Assembly (NCBI RefSeq): GCF_018736045.1
Contig: NZ_CP076132.1
Coordinates: 1,287,501 to 1,351,500, forward strand
Direction of reading: 5' to 3'
DNA from: Flammeovirga yaeyamensis
GTDB taxonomy: Bacteria; Bacteroidota; Bacteroidia; Cytophagales; Flammeovirgaceae
DNA length: 64,000 nucleotides
Shown here in pieces: positions 35,379-44,488 of the stretch (the first letter of the stretch is position 1; every line of letters begins with the position of its first letter). The notes under the pieces were generated by a model. That model searched no databases and was not told the DNA's origin. It was given only the letters and a program-made list of their open reading frames with translations. A program made the translations under genes and the position numbers.

Positions 35379-38144
35379 ATGTCAACTATGACTAAACTTC
35401 TATATTTCTTTCTATTAATTGCTGTATCTAATATTTCTTTAGCTCAAAGTGATCTTCAAGTTCTTACACATGAAGATGTTGAGATGCATAATAATACAAT
35501 CACAGCGTATCTTTCCAACTACAAGGATATTATTATTCCACCATACATAAATGGACAAGAAGTTAAAATAATAGGTAGGGATGCTTTTCATGGTAGAAAA
35601 ATAAATTCAGTCAGATTACCTAAAACTTTACTAGGTATTAAATTTGGTGCTTTCGCATTTAATTATATTTCCGACATTGAACTTCCAAGTAATTTAAATC
35701 TTATTTCTAAGGAAGTTTTTACAGAGAATGAGTTTGAATTTACGATGGATGATTTACCTAAACAAGAAGGGTTTATTTGGGAGAAAGTAACCTATTTTTA
35801 TAAAAATACACGAACGGGTGATCGTATTAAAGGTACAAAATATATAAAAAAAGCAGAAGGTAAATATGTAATTAAAGATCGAGATGTGGTTTTTAAAAAC
35901 AATAAAATAATTCGTTACATTGGACCAAGTGGCGATTTAATTTTACCTGAATTAATTAATGGTGAATTAGTGGAAATCATCGGAGAAGAAGCATTTTCTA
36001 ACGCTCAGATCACTTCCATTCAATTATCAAATTGTATCAGAAAAATAGAGTCAAAAGCTTTTTACAACAATAAACTAAGTTATATTCATATTCCTGAATC
36101 TGTCCAAAAAATTGAATCATCAGCATTTAGAAAAAACCAATTATGTGCTATAATTTTACCTAGTAAAATATATTATTTAGGTGAAAAAGCATTTTTAGAA
36201 AATAAATTAAAGTCAATTCAATTACCTAAAATAAATACTGAAGGACAATGGGTAAACTTCACAGAATTTGAAGGGAAACTTATTGATAAAAGTATTTCGG
36301 TAATTGATTCAACTTCTTTATCAAATACATTTACTTTTTATGCTGAGGATTATACAATTGATAAAAACGATGTATTTATCGATGGAGATAAGGTGATAGA
36401 TTATTTTGGTCCAGGAGGCAAAATCACTATTCCGAATATAATTGGTGAAGTGGAAATCAAAACACTCCATAATTTTAATAGTCATGGTTTTAGTGAAGTA
36501 ATCATAAAAGAAGGAATAGATAGACTAGGTACATCTTGTTTTGCCTTTAACAAGATGTTAAAAGTAACTTTACCAGAAAGTGTTCAAACCATAGCGGATT
36601 CTTCTTTTTACAATAATTATTTAAAAAAAATAAAAATACCAACCAAACTGATTTCAATTGAAAAATCCACGTTTGCTGATAATCAAATCGAAAAAATAAT
36701 ATTTAATGATCATCTAAAATCTATTCATACTTGGAGTTTTTCATCTAATCAGCTTGAGGAAATTGAATTACCAAACTCTCTGAAATTTATTGGACAATAT
36801 GCCTTTAGTTATAATAAACTTGATGATATAACTCTCCCAGATGAGATTAAGATTATTAGAGGATGGGCCTTTAGTAATAATCCTTTTGATAAAGATATTC
36901 ATGTTGGTAAGAGTATAGAGTATATAGGGGAAAAACCATTTGGAAAGCAGAAATATACATATATTGAGGATCCAAATATTCAGTTTTTTTCTATAAAGCT
37001 CAAAAACGACTATGAGGTATATTGGGAAAATGAAACATGGAAGGTAAAACATAATATAAATAAAGCGGTAGAACCCCAGCACTTTATTTTTATAAGGAAC
37101 CCCAAAAAAGTTCATGAACTAAAGGATTATGAAGTTGTTTTTTCTGATAACACGATAGTAAAGTGTAATGTTAGATTTAATAGAATTAAGATTCCAGAAT
37201 ATATCAATGGACAAAAAGTAAAAAAAATTGGTGAAAAGGCTTTTGTTGCTTGCAAATTAAACGAGGTGATTTTACCTAATACTTTGGAAGAAATTGGGGA
37301 TAAAGCTTTTTATGATGTTAACTTAAAGAAGATCACCTTATCGGCATCTGCCTCACTTCGATTTATTGGAGAAGGGGCCTTTGCTAATAATAATCTAACG
37401 TCTTTGACCTTACCTAACAAAGTGGAATATATTGGTAATCATGCCTTCAAAAAAAATGGTCAATTATCGACTTTACATCTAGGGGAAAATCTTACTTATA
37501 TTGGAGATTATGCGTTCAGTAATGGTAATATTTCTTCTATTGAATTACATGAAAATCTAAAGTACGTAGGTGAAAAAGCATTTATGAAAAATAAACTGAC
37601 AAGCCTGACAATACCTAAATCAATTGAAAAAATTGATGAATATGCTTTTGGGTACAATCAAATAAAGACGATTACTTTTGAAGCAACATCTCAATTAAAA
37701 TCCTTGGGAACTAATGCATTCTATGGAAATTTTCTGACTTCCATTTCTTTGCCAAATTCGTTAACCTACATAGGTAAAGAAGCACTTGATGGTAATGACT
37801 TAACTACTGTTTCTTTACCAAGAGGCGTTTCTTGGATGAAAGATTATGCACCCTATAGTAAAACAACAATTGATGATTTTACTGTTTCTTATATCGATAA
37901 AAAAACAATAGGAACAATCAATGAGGTAGTCTTAATCACTATCTTGAAGGAAAATCAAGAACTTACCTGGAATAGTAATGTTGTACCAATGATTGTTTCA
38001 GAAGATAGTAATAATATACATCTACTTTTCCGAAAAAATACATCCGTATCATTAAAAGTAGACTCCTCAAAAGGAGAACATTTTGAATTTGATTTCAAGA
38101 ATTTAAGAGAGGATGTTATATGTAGTAAGAATAATCAGATGTAA
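35379..38144 (+). CDS. BspA-type leucine-rich repeat protein
   Basis: About 921 residues with a signal peptide MTKLLYFFLLIAVSNISLAQ; the start may be the ATG at 35379 or at 35388. The body is made of LRR_5 repeats of the BspA type (ALSYIGxxAFxxNxLTSVxLPxS), e.g. FANNNLTSLTLPNKVEYIGN and FYGNFLTSISLPNSLTYIG. They are arranged in three blocks, each starting with a short strand like PEYINGQKVKKIGEKAF and separated by beta-rich spacers. BspA-like proteins act in surface adhesion. No T9SS sorting domain is visible at the C-terminus, so its export beyond the periplasm is uncertain. Confidence 0.85.
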   Translation: MSTMTKLLYFFLLIAVSNISLAQSDLQVLTHEDVEMHNNTITAYLSNYKDIIIPPYINGQEVKIIGRDAFHGRKINSVRLPKTLLGIKFGAFAFNYISDIELPSNLNLISKEVFTENEFEFTMDDLPKQEGFIWEKVTYFYKNTRTGDRIKGTKYIKKAEGKYVIKDRDVVFKNNKIIRYIGPSGDLILPELINGELVEIIGEEAFSNAQITSIQLSNCIRKIESKAFYNNKLSYIHIPESVQKIESSAFRKNQLCAIILPSKIYYLGEKAFLENKLKSIQLPKINTEGQWVNFTEFEGKLIDKSISVIDSTSLSNTFTFYAEDYTIDKNDVFIDGDKVIDYFGPGGKITIPNIIGEVEIKTLHNFNSHGFSEVIIKEGIDRLGTSCFAFNKMLKVTLPESVQTIADSSFYNNYLKKIKIPTKLISIEKSTFADNQIEKIIFNDHLKSIHTWSFSSNQLEEIELPNSLKFIGQYAFSYNKLDDITLPDEIKIIRGWAFSNNPFDKDIHVGKSIEYIGEKPFGKQKYTYIEDPNIQFFSIKLKNDYEVYWENETWKVKHNINKAVEPQHFIFIRNPKKVHELKDYEVVFSDNTIVKCNVRFNRIKIPEYINGQKVKKIGEKAFVACKLNEVILPNTLEEIGDKAFYDVNLKKITLSASASLRFIGEGAFANNNLTSLTLPNKVEYIGNHAFKKNGQLSTLHLGENLTYIGDYAFSNGNISSIELHENLKYVGEKAFMKNKLTSLTIPKSIEKIDEYAFGYNQIKTITFEATSQLKSLGTNAFYGNFLTSISLPNSLTYIGKEALDGNDLTTVSLPRGVSWMKDYAPYSKTTIDDFTVSYIDKKTIGTINEVVLITILKENQELTWNSNVVPMIVSEDSNNIHLLFRKNTSVSLKVDSSKGEHFEFDFKNLREDVICSKNNQM

Positions 38145-38162
38145 AGAAAAAATGATCTAATA

Positions 38163-38198
38163 CTGTTCGTAGTGTTAAGGTTCAGTGTCACAACGAAC
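38163..38198. repeat. REP-like hairpin
   Basis: CTGTTCGTAGTGTTAAG ... AGTGTCACAACGAAC: the same ends and spacing as the RAYT-linked REP. It lies just past the stop of the BspA gene. Confidence 0.7.
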
Positions 38199-38214
38199 TT
38201 AATTTAAGTATAAT

Positions 38215-38260
38215 GGACCTGCTATATTTAACTTACATTTCAGTTAAATATAGCAGGTCC
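38215..38260. repeat. Palindromic element, family B, copy 2
   Basis: GGACCTGCTATATTTAACT is repeated perfectly inverted 8 nt later (38215-38233 and 38242-38260). It lies between convergent genes, without a T run. It shares the core TATTTAACT-TAC-N5-AGTTAAATA with the element at 22824. Confidence 0.75.
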
Positions 38261-38293
38261 AAACTGTTGGCGTTAACTAAAAAAACTTAGTTA

Positions 38294-39826
38294 TTAAAAA
38301 TATTGTCCCACGTCTTTATTGATATTCTTAAATTCAAGTTTTTGAAAATCATCTAAATAATGAATGACTACTTTTCCTAAGTTTTTGACAGAATACTCAT
38401 CATAAACGCTGTTTTTTAATTCTTTGTCAAATGTTAAGGATTTAAGAATCTCGGTGTAAGGATCTTCTACCGAAAATTGGAATTTTACTTTGGGATCAAT
38501 TAGTTTTCCATCTTTTGTATAAAACTCCAAATAATGAATGATTTCGTTTAAAGGAGTGTGATTTTTCCTTTTGACCGTGAAGGAACTATCAGTCATTGAA
38601 AAACGATCATTTTTAATCTTTTTACCTAAAATGAATTCTTTTTTACTGATCGTTCGAGGAATATATACATCAAGATCTATAGTTACATTTTTAATTTCTT
38701 GATACATCGGATAAAAAATATCGTTAGGCATATAATTACCTAGATAATATCCTTGATAATATTTTTGATCCAAAAGTTCTGTAAAAGAGGTCTGTCCACC
38801 AGATATTTTAGTAATTACAGTTACTAAGGAATGTGGTACTTGATGATTATAGTATATGCGAGATTCATAACCTTTTTTAATTCCACAATCGATTTCTAAA
38901 GACTTTACTATTTTATTGATTTGAACAGTATCTATCTCCTTTTCAAATGGAAGAGGTTTATTCACATTAAACTTAAAATTATGTTTACTAATTAATATGT
39001 TATCCTGTTTAAGATTCTTATAGTTTTCTATAATTTTTGCAACAGCCATGGCATCCTTATAAACCGTATTATCCATTTCAGATTTTCGAACTTCGCACAT
39101 ATAAATAACAGGTGATTTATCTTCTTTTAAAGTAATACGAAGATTTTGAATCACGTTATTTTGGTCGAATTTGATGTAGATGAAAGTTGTCGCTGGTTTA
39201 TATAATTTTTTGTGTTGTACTCTCAATTCGTATTTCAATACGCCTTGTTTTTTAGGAAGCGATTCATAAGTGATATGACCATTTAAAATGGTGTAATTGG
39301 AATATTTTTTATTCTCCCCTAAATCTATTTTTATCCCTTTTCTTTTAGCTATAGCTTGTTTGAGTTCCTCACTAAATTTATCCGTTTTTAATAAAATTGG
39401 ATGATAATCATAGACTTCGTTTTTACTAAAATATCTAGATTGTATTCCGTTAAACATGTAAACAAAATCTTTACTATTTCTTTCTCCACTATCATTTTTT
39501 GCTTCAATCATTTTGAGGTCTTTATTGATTGTGAATTTCTGAGCCAGTAAAGATTTGAAAAATAGTTTATCTCTTTCACTTTTGATGAATTCCTTATATT
39601 TATCATAAGAATTTAGATCAGTGACTGAGAACTCTACATCTCCTTTTTCATTTATAAAAGTGGCTTCAGTATCAAATTCAAAGGCTTCAACTTTACTGTG
39701 TGTGTATTTTATAAAACTTAAAGAATAGTTTAATTTTTCCCCAATAGGAAGTTGATTTTTGTCTTTAGCATGAATGGCTACCGAAACTAGAATAGCGTAG
39801 ACAAATAGTAATTTTTTAAAGTTCAT
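38294..39826 (-). CDS. Secreted protein of unknown function
   Basis: A 510-residue protein with the signal peptide MNFKKLLFVYAILVSVAIHA. It is rich in beta-strand-like segments and charged residues, with EKLNYSLSFIKYTHSKVEAF near the N-terminus and several DUF3108-like outer-surface strands (YTILNGHITYESLPKKQGVL). No catalytic motif or sorting domain is seen, and I do not recognise the family. It converges with the BspA gene. Confidence 0.6.
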   Translation of the reverse strand: MNFKKLLFVYAILVSVAIHAKDKNQLPIGEKLNYSLSFIKYTHSKVEAFEFDTEATFINEKGDVEFSVTDLNSYDKYKEFIKSERDKLFFKSLLAQKFTINKDLKMIEAKNDSGERNSKDFVYMFNGIQSRYFSKNEVYDYHPILLKTDKFSEELKQAIAKRKGIKIDLGENKKYSNYTILNGHITYESLPKKQGVLKYELRVQHKKLYKPATTFIYIKFDQNNVIQNLRITLKEDKSPVIYMCEVRKSEMDNTVYKDAMAVAKIIENYKNLKQDNILISKHNFKFNVNKPLPFEKEIDTVQINKIVKSLEIDCGIKKGYESRIYYNHQVPHSLVTVITKISGGQTSFTELLDQKYYQGYYLGNYMPNDIFYPMYQEIKNVTIDLDVYIPRTISKKEFILGKKIKNDRFSMTDSSFTVKRKNHTPLNEIIHYLEFYTKDGKLIDPKVKFQFSVEDPYTEILKSLTFDKELKNSVYDEYSVKNLGKVVIHYLDDFQKLEFKNINKDVGQYF

Positions 39827-39991
39827 TTGTTATGTATTTTCTAAAATTAAAGAGTACTTGAGTTACTTACTTTATTATTAATAGTAAATGCTTTAATCTA
39901 TATCCAAAAAATTAATCAATTGATTTGTAAGAGGATAATTGTGGAATAAAGTTAATGATGTTTTTATAATTATCAATTATTTTATCAAACA

Positions 39992-40748
39992 CTGTTCGTA
40001 GTGTTAAGCCGTAGGCGTCACTACGAACTTCATATCGTATAAGTCTGTGACTTATCACTTAGAATATCGAACTTTTTACTATCTTTACTTACCAAAAAAT
40101 AAATTAACGATTCATCATGGCTAGAGCTCATTCCTTCTACGATAAAGAAGCAACTTATTTTGTCACAATATCTGTCGTTTATTGGATAGATGTTTTTACT
40201 AGAGAAGAGTATAGAAATATTATTATTGATAGTTTAAAGTATTGTCAAAAACACAAAGACTTAAAATTACATGCCTATGTAATAATGAGTAATCATATAC
40301 ATTTGATTATTACAAAAGGTCTTCATGAAAATTTGTCAGACATTTTAAGAGATTTCAAAAAATTCACTTCAAAAACTATTATCAAAAGTATTCAAGAAAA
40401 CCCAAGTGAAAGTAGAAAAGATTGGATGATATGGATGTTCAAGAGAGCTGGACAAAAAAATACTAGAAATAGAGAATATCAATTTTGGCAGCAACATAAT
40501 CAACCTGTAATTTTGAATAGTAATGAGAAATTATCCCAAAGGTTAAATTATATACATGATAATCCTATCAAAGCAGGATTAGTACTTGATGCTAAAGACT
40601 ACCTCTATTCTAGTGCTTCTAATTATCATGGAGCGAAATATAATTTATTAAAAGTAGATTTTTTGTGATGGGAATGATAAATGTGATAAGTCACAGACTT
40701 ATACAGAGAAAAGTTCGTAGTGACGCTGGCGCTTAACACAACGAACAG
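39992..40748 (+). mobile_element. Intact RAYT/REP element with inverted ends
   Basis: A transposase gene flanked by REP hairpins: left CTGTTCGTAGTGTTAAGCC...CACTACGAAC (39992-40028), right GTTCGTAGTGACGC...TTAACACAACGAACAG (40713-40748). Just inside, a 22-nt sequence centred on ATAAGTCTGTGACTTAT (40037-40058) is repeated perfectly inverted at 40683-40704. A further decayed right REP (ATTCTTAGTAATG...AACACTACAAACAG, 40763-40800) follows. Miniature versions of this layout occur at 21008, 21498 and 48658. Confidence 0.85.
40117..40668 (+). CDS. REP-associated tyrosine transposase (RAYT, Y1 family)
   Basis: A 183-residue Y1_Tnp/IS200-like HUH nuclease. The metal-binding HUH is His60-Ile-His62 in HAYVIMSNHIHLI. 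Other family marks are SDILRDFKKFTSK, YQFWQQHNQPVIL and YIHDNPIKAGLV. Which Tyr is catalytic cannot be settled by eye (Tyr121 or Tyr145 are candidates; the position that often carries it after FWQ is not Tyr here). RAYTs cut and move REP single strands. It is flanked by REP hairpins and a 22-nt inverted repeat, and a dead paralogue is at 18556. Confidence 0.92.
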   Translation: MARAHSFYDKEATYFVTISVVYWIDVFTREEYRNIIIDSLKYCQKHKDLKLHAYVIMSNHIHLIITKGLHENLSDILRDFKKFTSKTIIKSIQENPSESRKDWMIWMFKRAGQKNTRNREYQFWQQHNQPVILNSNEKLSQRLNYIHDNPIKAGLVLDAKDYLYSSASNYHGAKYNLLKVDFL

Positions 40749-40940
40749 ATAGTGATTTCTAAATTCTTAGTAATGTCTATCTGTTTAACACTACAAACAG
40801 ATAGTTCTACCCATCAATTTCCAAAACAGAAGTAAATATTAATAACGAACTTTAGAATCCATTAACATCAGTTCTAATAATTATATAGTATCTATGCATC
40901 CCTAAATAATTAGTGTGTTTCAAATTAACTAAATAAAAAG

Positions 40941-41774
40941 ATGAACTTAGGCTATAAAATGTTAGTCCTTGATATGGACGATACTTTATTAACTGACGAT
41001 CATATTATCTCTGAAAAAAATAAAGAAATGCTGCTAAAAGCTCAAGATGAAGGAGTGATGGTAGTATTGGCTTCCGGTCGTCCAACTCCTGCTATGCTTT
41101 CGTTTGCAAGAGAATTGGAATTGGATAGATACGGGTCTTATATTATATCCTATAATGGAGGAACACTTATCGATATGGCTGATGAAAGTGTAGTCTATTC
41201 TCAAAGCTTATCGGTTAAAAATATCCATGATTTATATGATTTTGCTTCTCATAATGGCGTAGATATTATTACCTATTCTTCTGATAGCATCTATAGCGAA
41301 TCTCATTCTAAATATATTCAAGTAGAAATTGATATCACTAAAATGCATTTTGATCAAGTAGCAGATTTCAAAAAAGCTGTAGACTTTGATGGTGTAAAGT
41401 GTATCATGTTAGAAGAGCCATCGAAACTTCAAGAAGTGAAACCATTATTGGAAAAAGCTTTCCCTGAATTAAGTATATCGTTCTCTAAACCGTTCTTCTT
41501 AGAAGTCACTCAAACTGGAATAGATAAAGCAGCTACTCTAGCAAGGTTATCTGAAATTACAGGAATAAAACAAGAGCAAATAATAGCAGTAGGAAATGCT
41601 GGCAACGACCTTTCTATGGTGGAATATGCTGGTTTGGGGGTTTGGGTAGATAATGTTACTCCAGAACTTAGACATAAAGCAGATGTAATCGTAGCATCAA
41701 ATAATGATGATGGTGTTGCTGAAGTAGTTGAGAAGTTTCTGTTGAAAAAGGAAATGCAATTGGAGGTGATGTAA
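40941..41774 (+). CDS. Cof-type HAD family phosphatase
   Basis: A 277-residue HAD hydrolase of the Cof/YwpJ subfamily. Motif I is LDMDDTLL (nucleophile Asp11, Asp13), motif II is VLASGRPTP, and the C2 cap lies between residues about 85-195. Motif IV is GNAGNDLSMVEYAG, where most relatives have GDxxNDxxM. The family hydrolyses small phosphates such as sugar phosphates or pyridoxal phosphate; substrate is not predictable. The C-terminal NNDDGVAEVVEKFLL is also typical. It is monocistronic with a strong terminator. Confidence 0.9.
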   Translation: MNLGYKMLVLDMDDTLLTDDHIISEKNKEMLLKAQDEGVMVVLASGRPTPAMLSFARELELDRYGSYIISYNGGTLIDMADESVVYSQSLSVKNIHDLYDFASHNGVDIITYSSDSIYSESHSKYIQVEIDITKMHFDQVADFKKAVDFDGVKCIMLEEPSKLQEVKPLLEKAFPELSISFSKPFFLEVTQTGIDKAATLARLSEITGIKQEQIIAVGNAGNDLSMVEYAGLGVWVDNVTPELRHKADVIVASNNDDGVAEVVEKFLLKKEMQLEVM

Positions 41775-41802
41775 TCTTCATTTACCTAAGCATAAACATT
41801 TT

Positions 41803-41841
41803 CGACCAATATTTAGATATTAAATATTGGTCGTTTTTTTT
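41803..41841 (+). terminator. Rho-independent terminator
   Basis: CGACCAATATTT / AAATATTGGTCG around agatatt, followed by eight T. It ends the HAD gene. Confidence 0.92.
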
Positions 41842-41871
41842 ATTGAAAGAGAGTAGTAAAGCCTAAAAAAA

Positions 41872-42729
41872 CTATTCATTCTCCAGATAATAATATCTAT
41901 CGAAATATAAATTACTTCCATAGTTAGAAAGCATACTATCAACCTCTTTGGTGATAGCAGTTAATGGATAACCATCTTCGTCATAGGTGAAAGTTCTTTT
42001 GATAATTCTTGTTGATTGGCCTTTAATGTATCTAATTTCTATAGGGTTATTACGATTATTAAAAATGTTGATATTTTGAAAACCTCTTGGGACAATTATT
42101 CCATTCATATGTAGCTCAGGATTGGGGTTTCGATCATAATGTATTTGAATTTGAGAATCGGGTGTATAGTTTTTCAATTCTTCAGCAGGAACATCAGCAC
42201 CGTTTGTAAAGTATTTAGATACCTTTGTCAGGTTGCCTTCATTCCACTCGAATAAATCTATTTGATAAATTAACCCATCTTTATCTATTATTTTCTTTGC
42301 ATAGGGTCTGTTTCTATCCTCATTATAGAGATATTTAAATCTACTATCGGCTGTATCAAAATCAATATTTTCATAGCTGATTACCTTATTTTCGTCAGAT
42401 ACTATATTCATTACTAAAGATGAATTAAGGTTACCCAAAAAATCGTAGTCAATAATATATCCCTTTAGATTGTTGGTTTGATCATATTTAATATCATGTA
42501 TTAGATCAAGCTTTTTGATTGAATAATTAGTAATGTCATAATATTCAAAATGAATTGAAGATAAAGTAGAAGTGGTATCGTAATTAATATACTGAGAAAA
42601 ATATATGTCACTGTTTTCACTTTTTGAGCGATCAATTTTTTTGATATACTTTTTTACATTTGGTTCAAATTCACTATTACAAGAAATGAAAAGTAGAAAG
42701 AAGATTAATAGATAAGAGTATTTTTTCAT
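41872..42729 (-). CDS. Lipoprotein with YD-like beta repeats
   Basis: About 285 residues from the Met beginning MKKYSYLLIFFLLFISC, a leader with lipobox Cys17; the frame extends upstream to 42756, but the leader decides the start. Body motifs: KGYIIDYDFLGNLNSSLV, FKYLYNEDRNRPYAKKI, NIFNNRNNPIEIRYIKG and KRTFTYDEDGYPLTAITKE. This is the same type as the lipoprotein at 32909. The NNRNNP ... YDEDGYP pair is the clearest shared mark. Function is unknown. Confidence 0.75.
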   Translation of the reverse strand: MKKYSYLLIFFLLFISCNSEFEPNVKKYIKKIDRSKSENSDIYFSQYINYDTTSTLSSIHFEYYDITNYSIKKLDLIHDIKYDQTNNLKGYIIDYDFLGNLNSSLVMNIVSDENKVISYENIDFDTADSRFKYLYNEDRNRPYAKKIIDKDGLIYQIDLFEWNEGNLTKVSKYFTNGADVPAEELKNYTPDSQIQIHYDRNPNPELHMNGIIVPRGFQNINIFNNRNNPIEIRYIKGQSTRIIKRTFTYDEDGYPLTAITKEVDSMLSNYGSNLYFDRYYYLENE

Positions 42730-42928
42730 ACAAATTAGAGCCATGTTATAATTCATAACTCAAGATATTTTTTTTGAAAATAGCGTAATAGAATTTTTTT
42801 AATCAACTTTATTTCCCCCCTCTATTATCTATATTTCACATCTTATTGCTCATGTAATCTCATTTTTTGAATTAAAGCGTAAACTGTTTATTTTTAGGTA
42901 ACTACTTCAATTAATAAACTATTTACCT

Positions 42929-43630
42929 ATGAAAAACTTAAACGCTAATTATGCCGCCCCTCGTGTAGAAGAACCAAAAATTGAAATGAGAAAAATTAGG
43001 TTGCTCTTAGGTGGTTTCGGACTACTTTTACCTATCCTGTTATATATCGGTAATGACTTTAAGCTGATGCCATCAATTAGTCATTTTTATTATACCTCTT
43101 CGGCTGTTTTTTTAATAAGTATGGTGACTTCTTTGGGGATTGTATTAATCGCCTACAAAGGATATGAGAAAACAGAAAAGGAATGGTTTAGTGATAACGT
43201 AATTACTTCTATCGCTGGAATAAGTGCCATTGCTTTGATTCTTTTTCCAGCCTATTCGAATAAAGTAATTGATCTAGTATCCTTTTATGGTTATCCAAAT
43301 GATAACTACTTATTCGGTTCTATGAAGGATGCAACTGTCAATAACATTCACTTTTTTACTTCTGCCATGTTTATCATGATGCTTGGGGTTATGAGTTATT
43401 TTAAATTTACCAAAGCAGGAAAGTATGTCCTTATTTATAAATGTTGCGGGATAGTTATCGGTATTTCTGTCGTCCTTATTGCTCTTTTTGAATCTGTAGA
43501 TTCACTCAAGCCTTTACTGCCAAATTATGTTTTTTGGTTCGAAACAATAGCAGTCTATTCATTTGCCATAGCTTTTATGGTGAAGGCAAAACCAAAGCAA
43601 ACATTGTTGGGGTTATTTTCTAGAAGCTAA
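42929..43630 (+). CDS. Six-TM membrane protein, unknown function
   Basis: A 233-residue integral membrane protein with six hydrophobic helices (about 23-41, 56-77, 88-108, 141-160, 168-188 and 202-220). The N-terminal part has SISHFYYTSSAVFLIS and IAYKGYEKTEKEW, which resembles DUF998-type proteins. No catalytic residue pattern is evident. It is monocistronic. Confidence 0.65.
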   Translation: MKNLNANYAAPRVEEPKIEMRKIRLLLGGFGLLLPILLYIGNDFKLMPSISHFYYTSSAVFLISMVTSLGIVLIAYKGYEKTEKEWFSDNVITSIAGISAIALILFPAYSNKVIDLVSFYGYPNDNYLFGSMKDATVNNIHFFTSAMFIMMLGVMSYFKFTKAGKYVLIYKCCGIVIGISVVLIALFESVDSLKPLLPNYVFWFETIAVYSFAIAFMVKAKPKQTLLGLFSRS

Positions 43631-43827
43631 TAAAACTATAAGAGTCAGATCTGAAAATTATTATCATTACAAAACGTAATACAAATCTAAATAAATAGTA
43701 CTTTATGAAGTATATATAAAATAAAAGTAGGATCTTTTAAAGATTTAACAAAGAATCTAATATTGCTTTTTTAGTCTATAATAAATTCGCAGCATAAATT
43801 TTTTTAAAACTGACTAATTAATTTTTT

Positions 43828-44388
43828 ATGGTACTGGCGATAATTTTATCCGGACTAATACTTGTTATTGTATTTTACTTTATTTCTGTCAACAATTCAT
43901 TGATTTCAATTAGAAATCAAGTAGAAAATGCTTTTGGAGGAATCGATGTTCAATTGAAAAAGCGATACGATTTAATTCCTAATATGGTTGAAACTGTAAA
44001 ACAGTATATGGCTCATGAAAAAGAGGTATTAACGAACCTTACATCATTGAGAGCAAAGGCTATGTCAGGTAATGTTTCAGAAGAAGAAAAAATGGATTTA
44101 GATGCTCAAATGTCTTCAGCAATGAAATCTATTATGGTAAGTGTAGAGAACTATCCTGAGCTAAAAGCAAGCAAAAACATGGAGTTACTTCAGAGAAGTT
44201 TAAACGAAGTAGAGGCTCAAATTTCTGCAGCTAGAAGAGCATACAATAGTGCAGTGACAAAGTACAACACAAGTATTGAAGTATTTCCAAATAGCATTAT
44301 AGCTAATTCGAAAGGATTTGAAAGAAAATCTGTATTTGAGATCTCAAGTGCTGAAAGAGAAAATGTTCAAATTAAAAATCTATTTTAA
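43828..44388 (+). CDS. lemA: LemA family protein
   Basis: A 186-residue protein with one N-terminal TM helix (about 2-21) and a cytoplasmic coiled helical domain. The family signature is ISIRNQVENAFGGIDVQLKK and RYDLIPNMVETVKQYMAHEK, with RRAYNSAVTKYNTSIEVFPN at the C-terminal end. LemA proteins are widespread and poorly understood. The next gene encodes a DUF3137 protein, a usual partner, 100 nt downstream. Confidence 0.92.
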   Translation: MVLAIILSGLILVIVFYFISVNNSLISIRNQVENAFGGIDVQLKKRYDLIPNMVETVKQYMAHEKEVLTNLTSLRAKAMSGNVSEEEKMDLDAQMSSAMKSIMVSVENYPELKASKNMELLQRSLNEVEAQISAARRAYNSAVTKYNTSIEVFPNSIIANSKGFERKSVFEISSAERENVQIKNLF

Positions 44389-44488
44389 GGGGCTAGTTAC
44401 CTTATAAATTCAATCCTTTACTTTAAAAACTAGAATCTTTACGATTGATTGTAAAATCATTTATCAAATTTTTTTTAAACTAATTATT

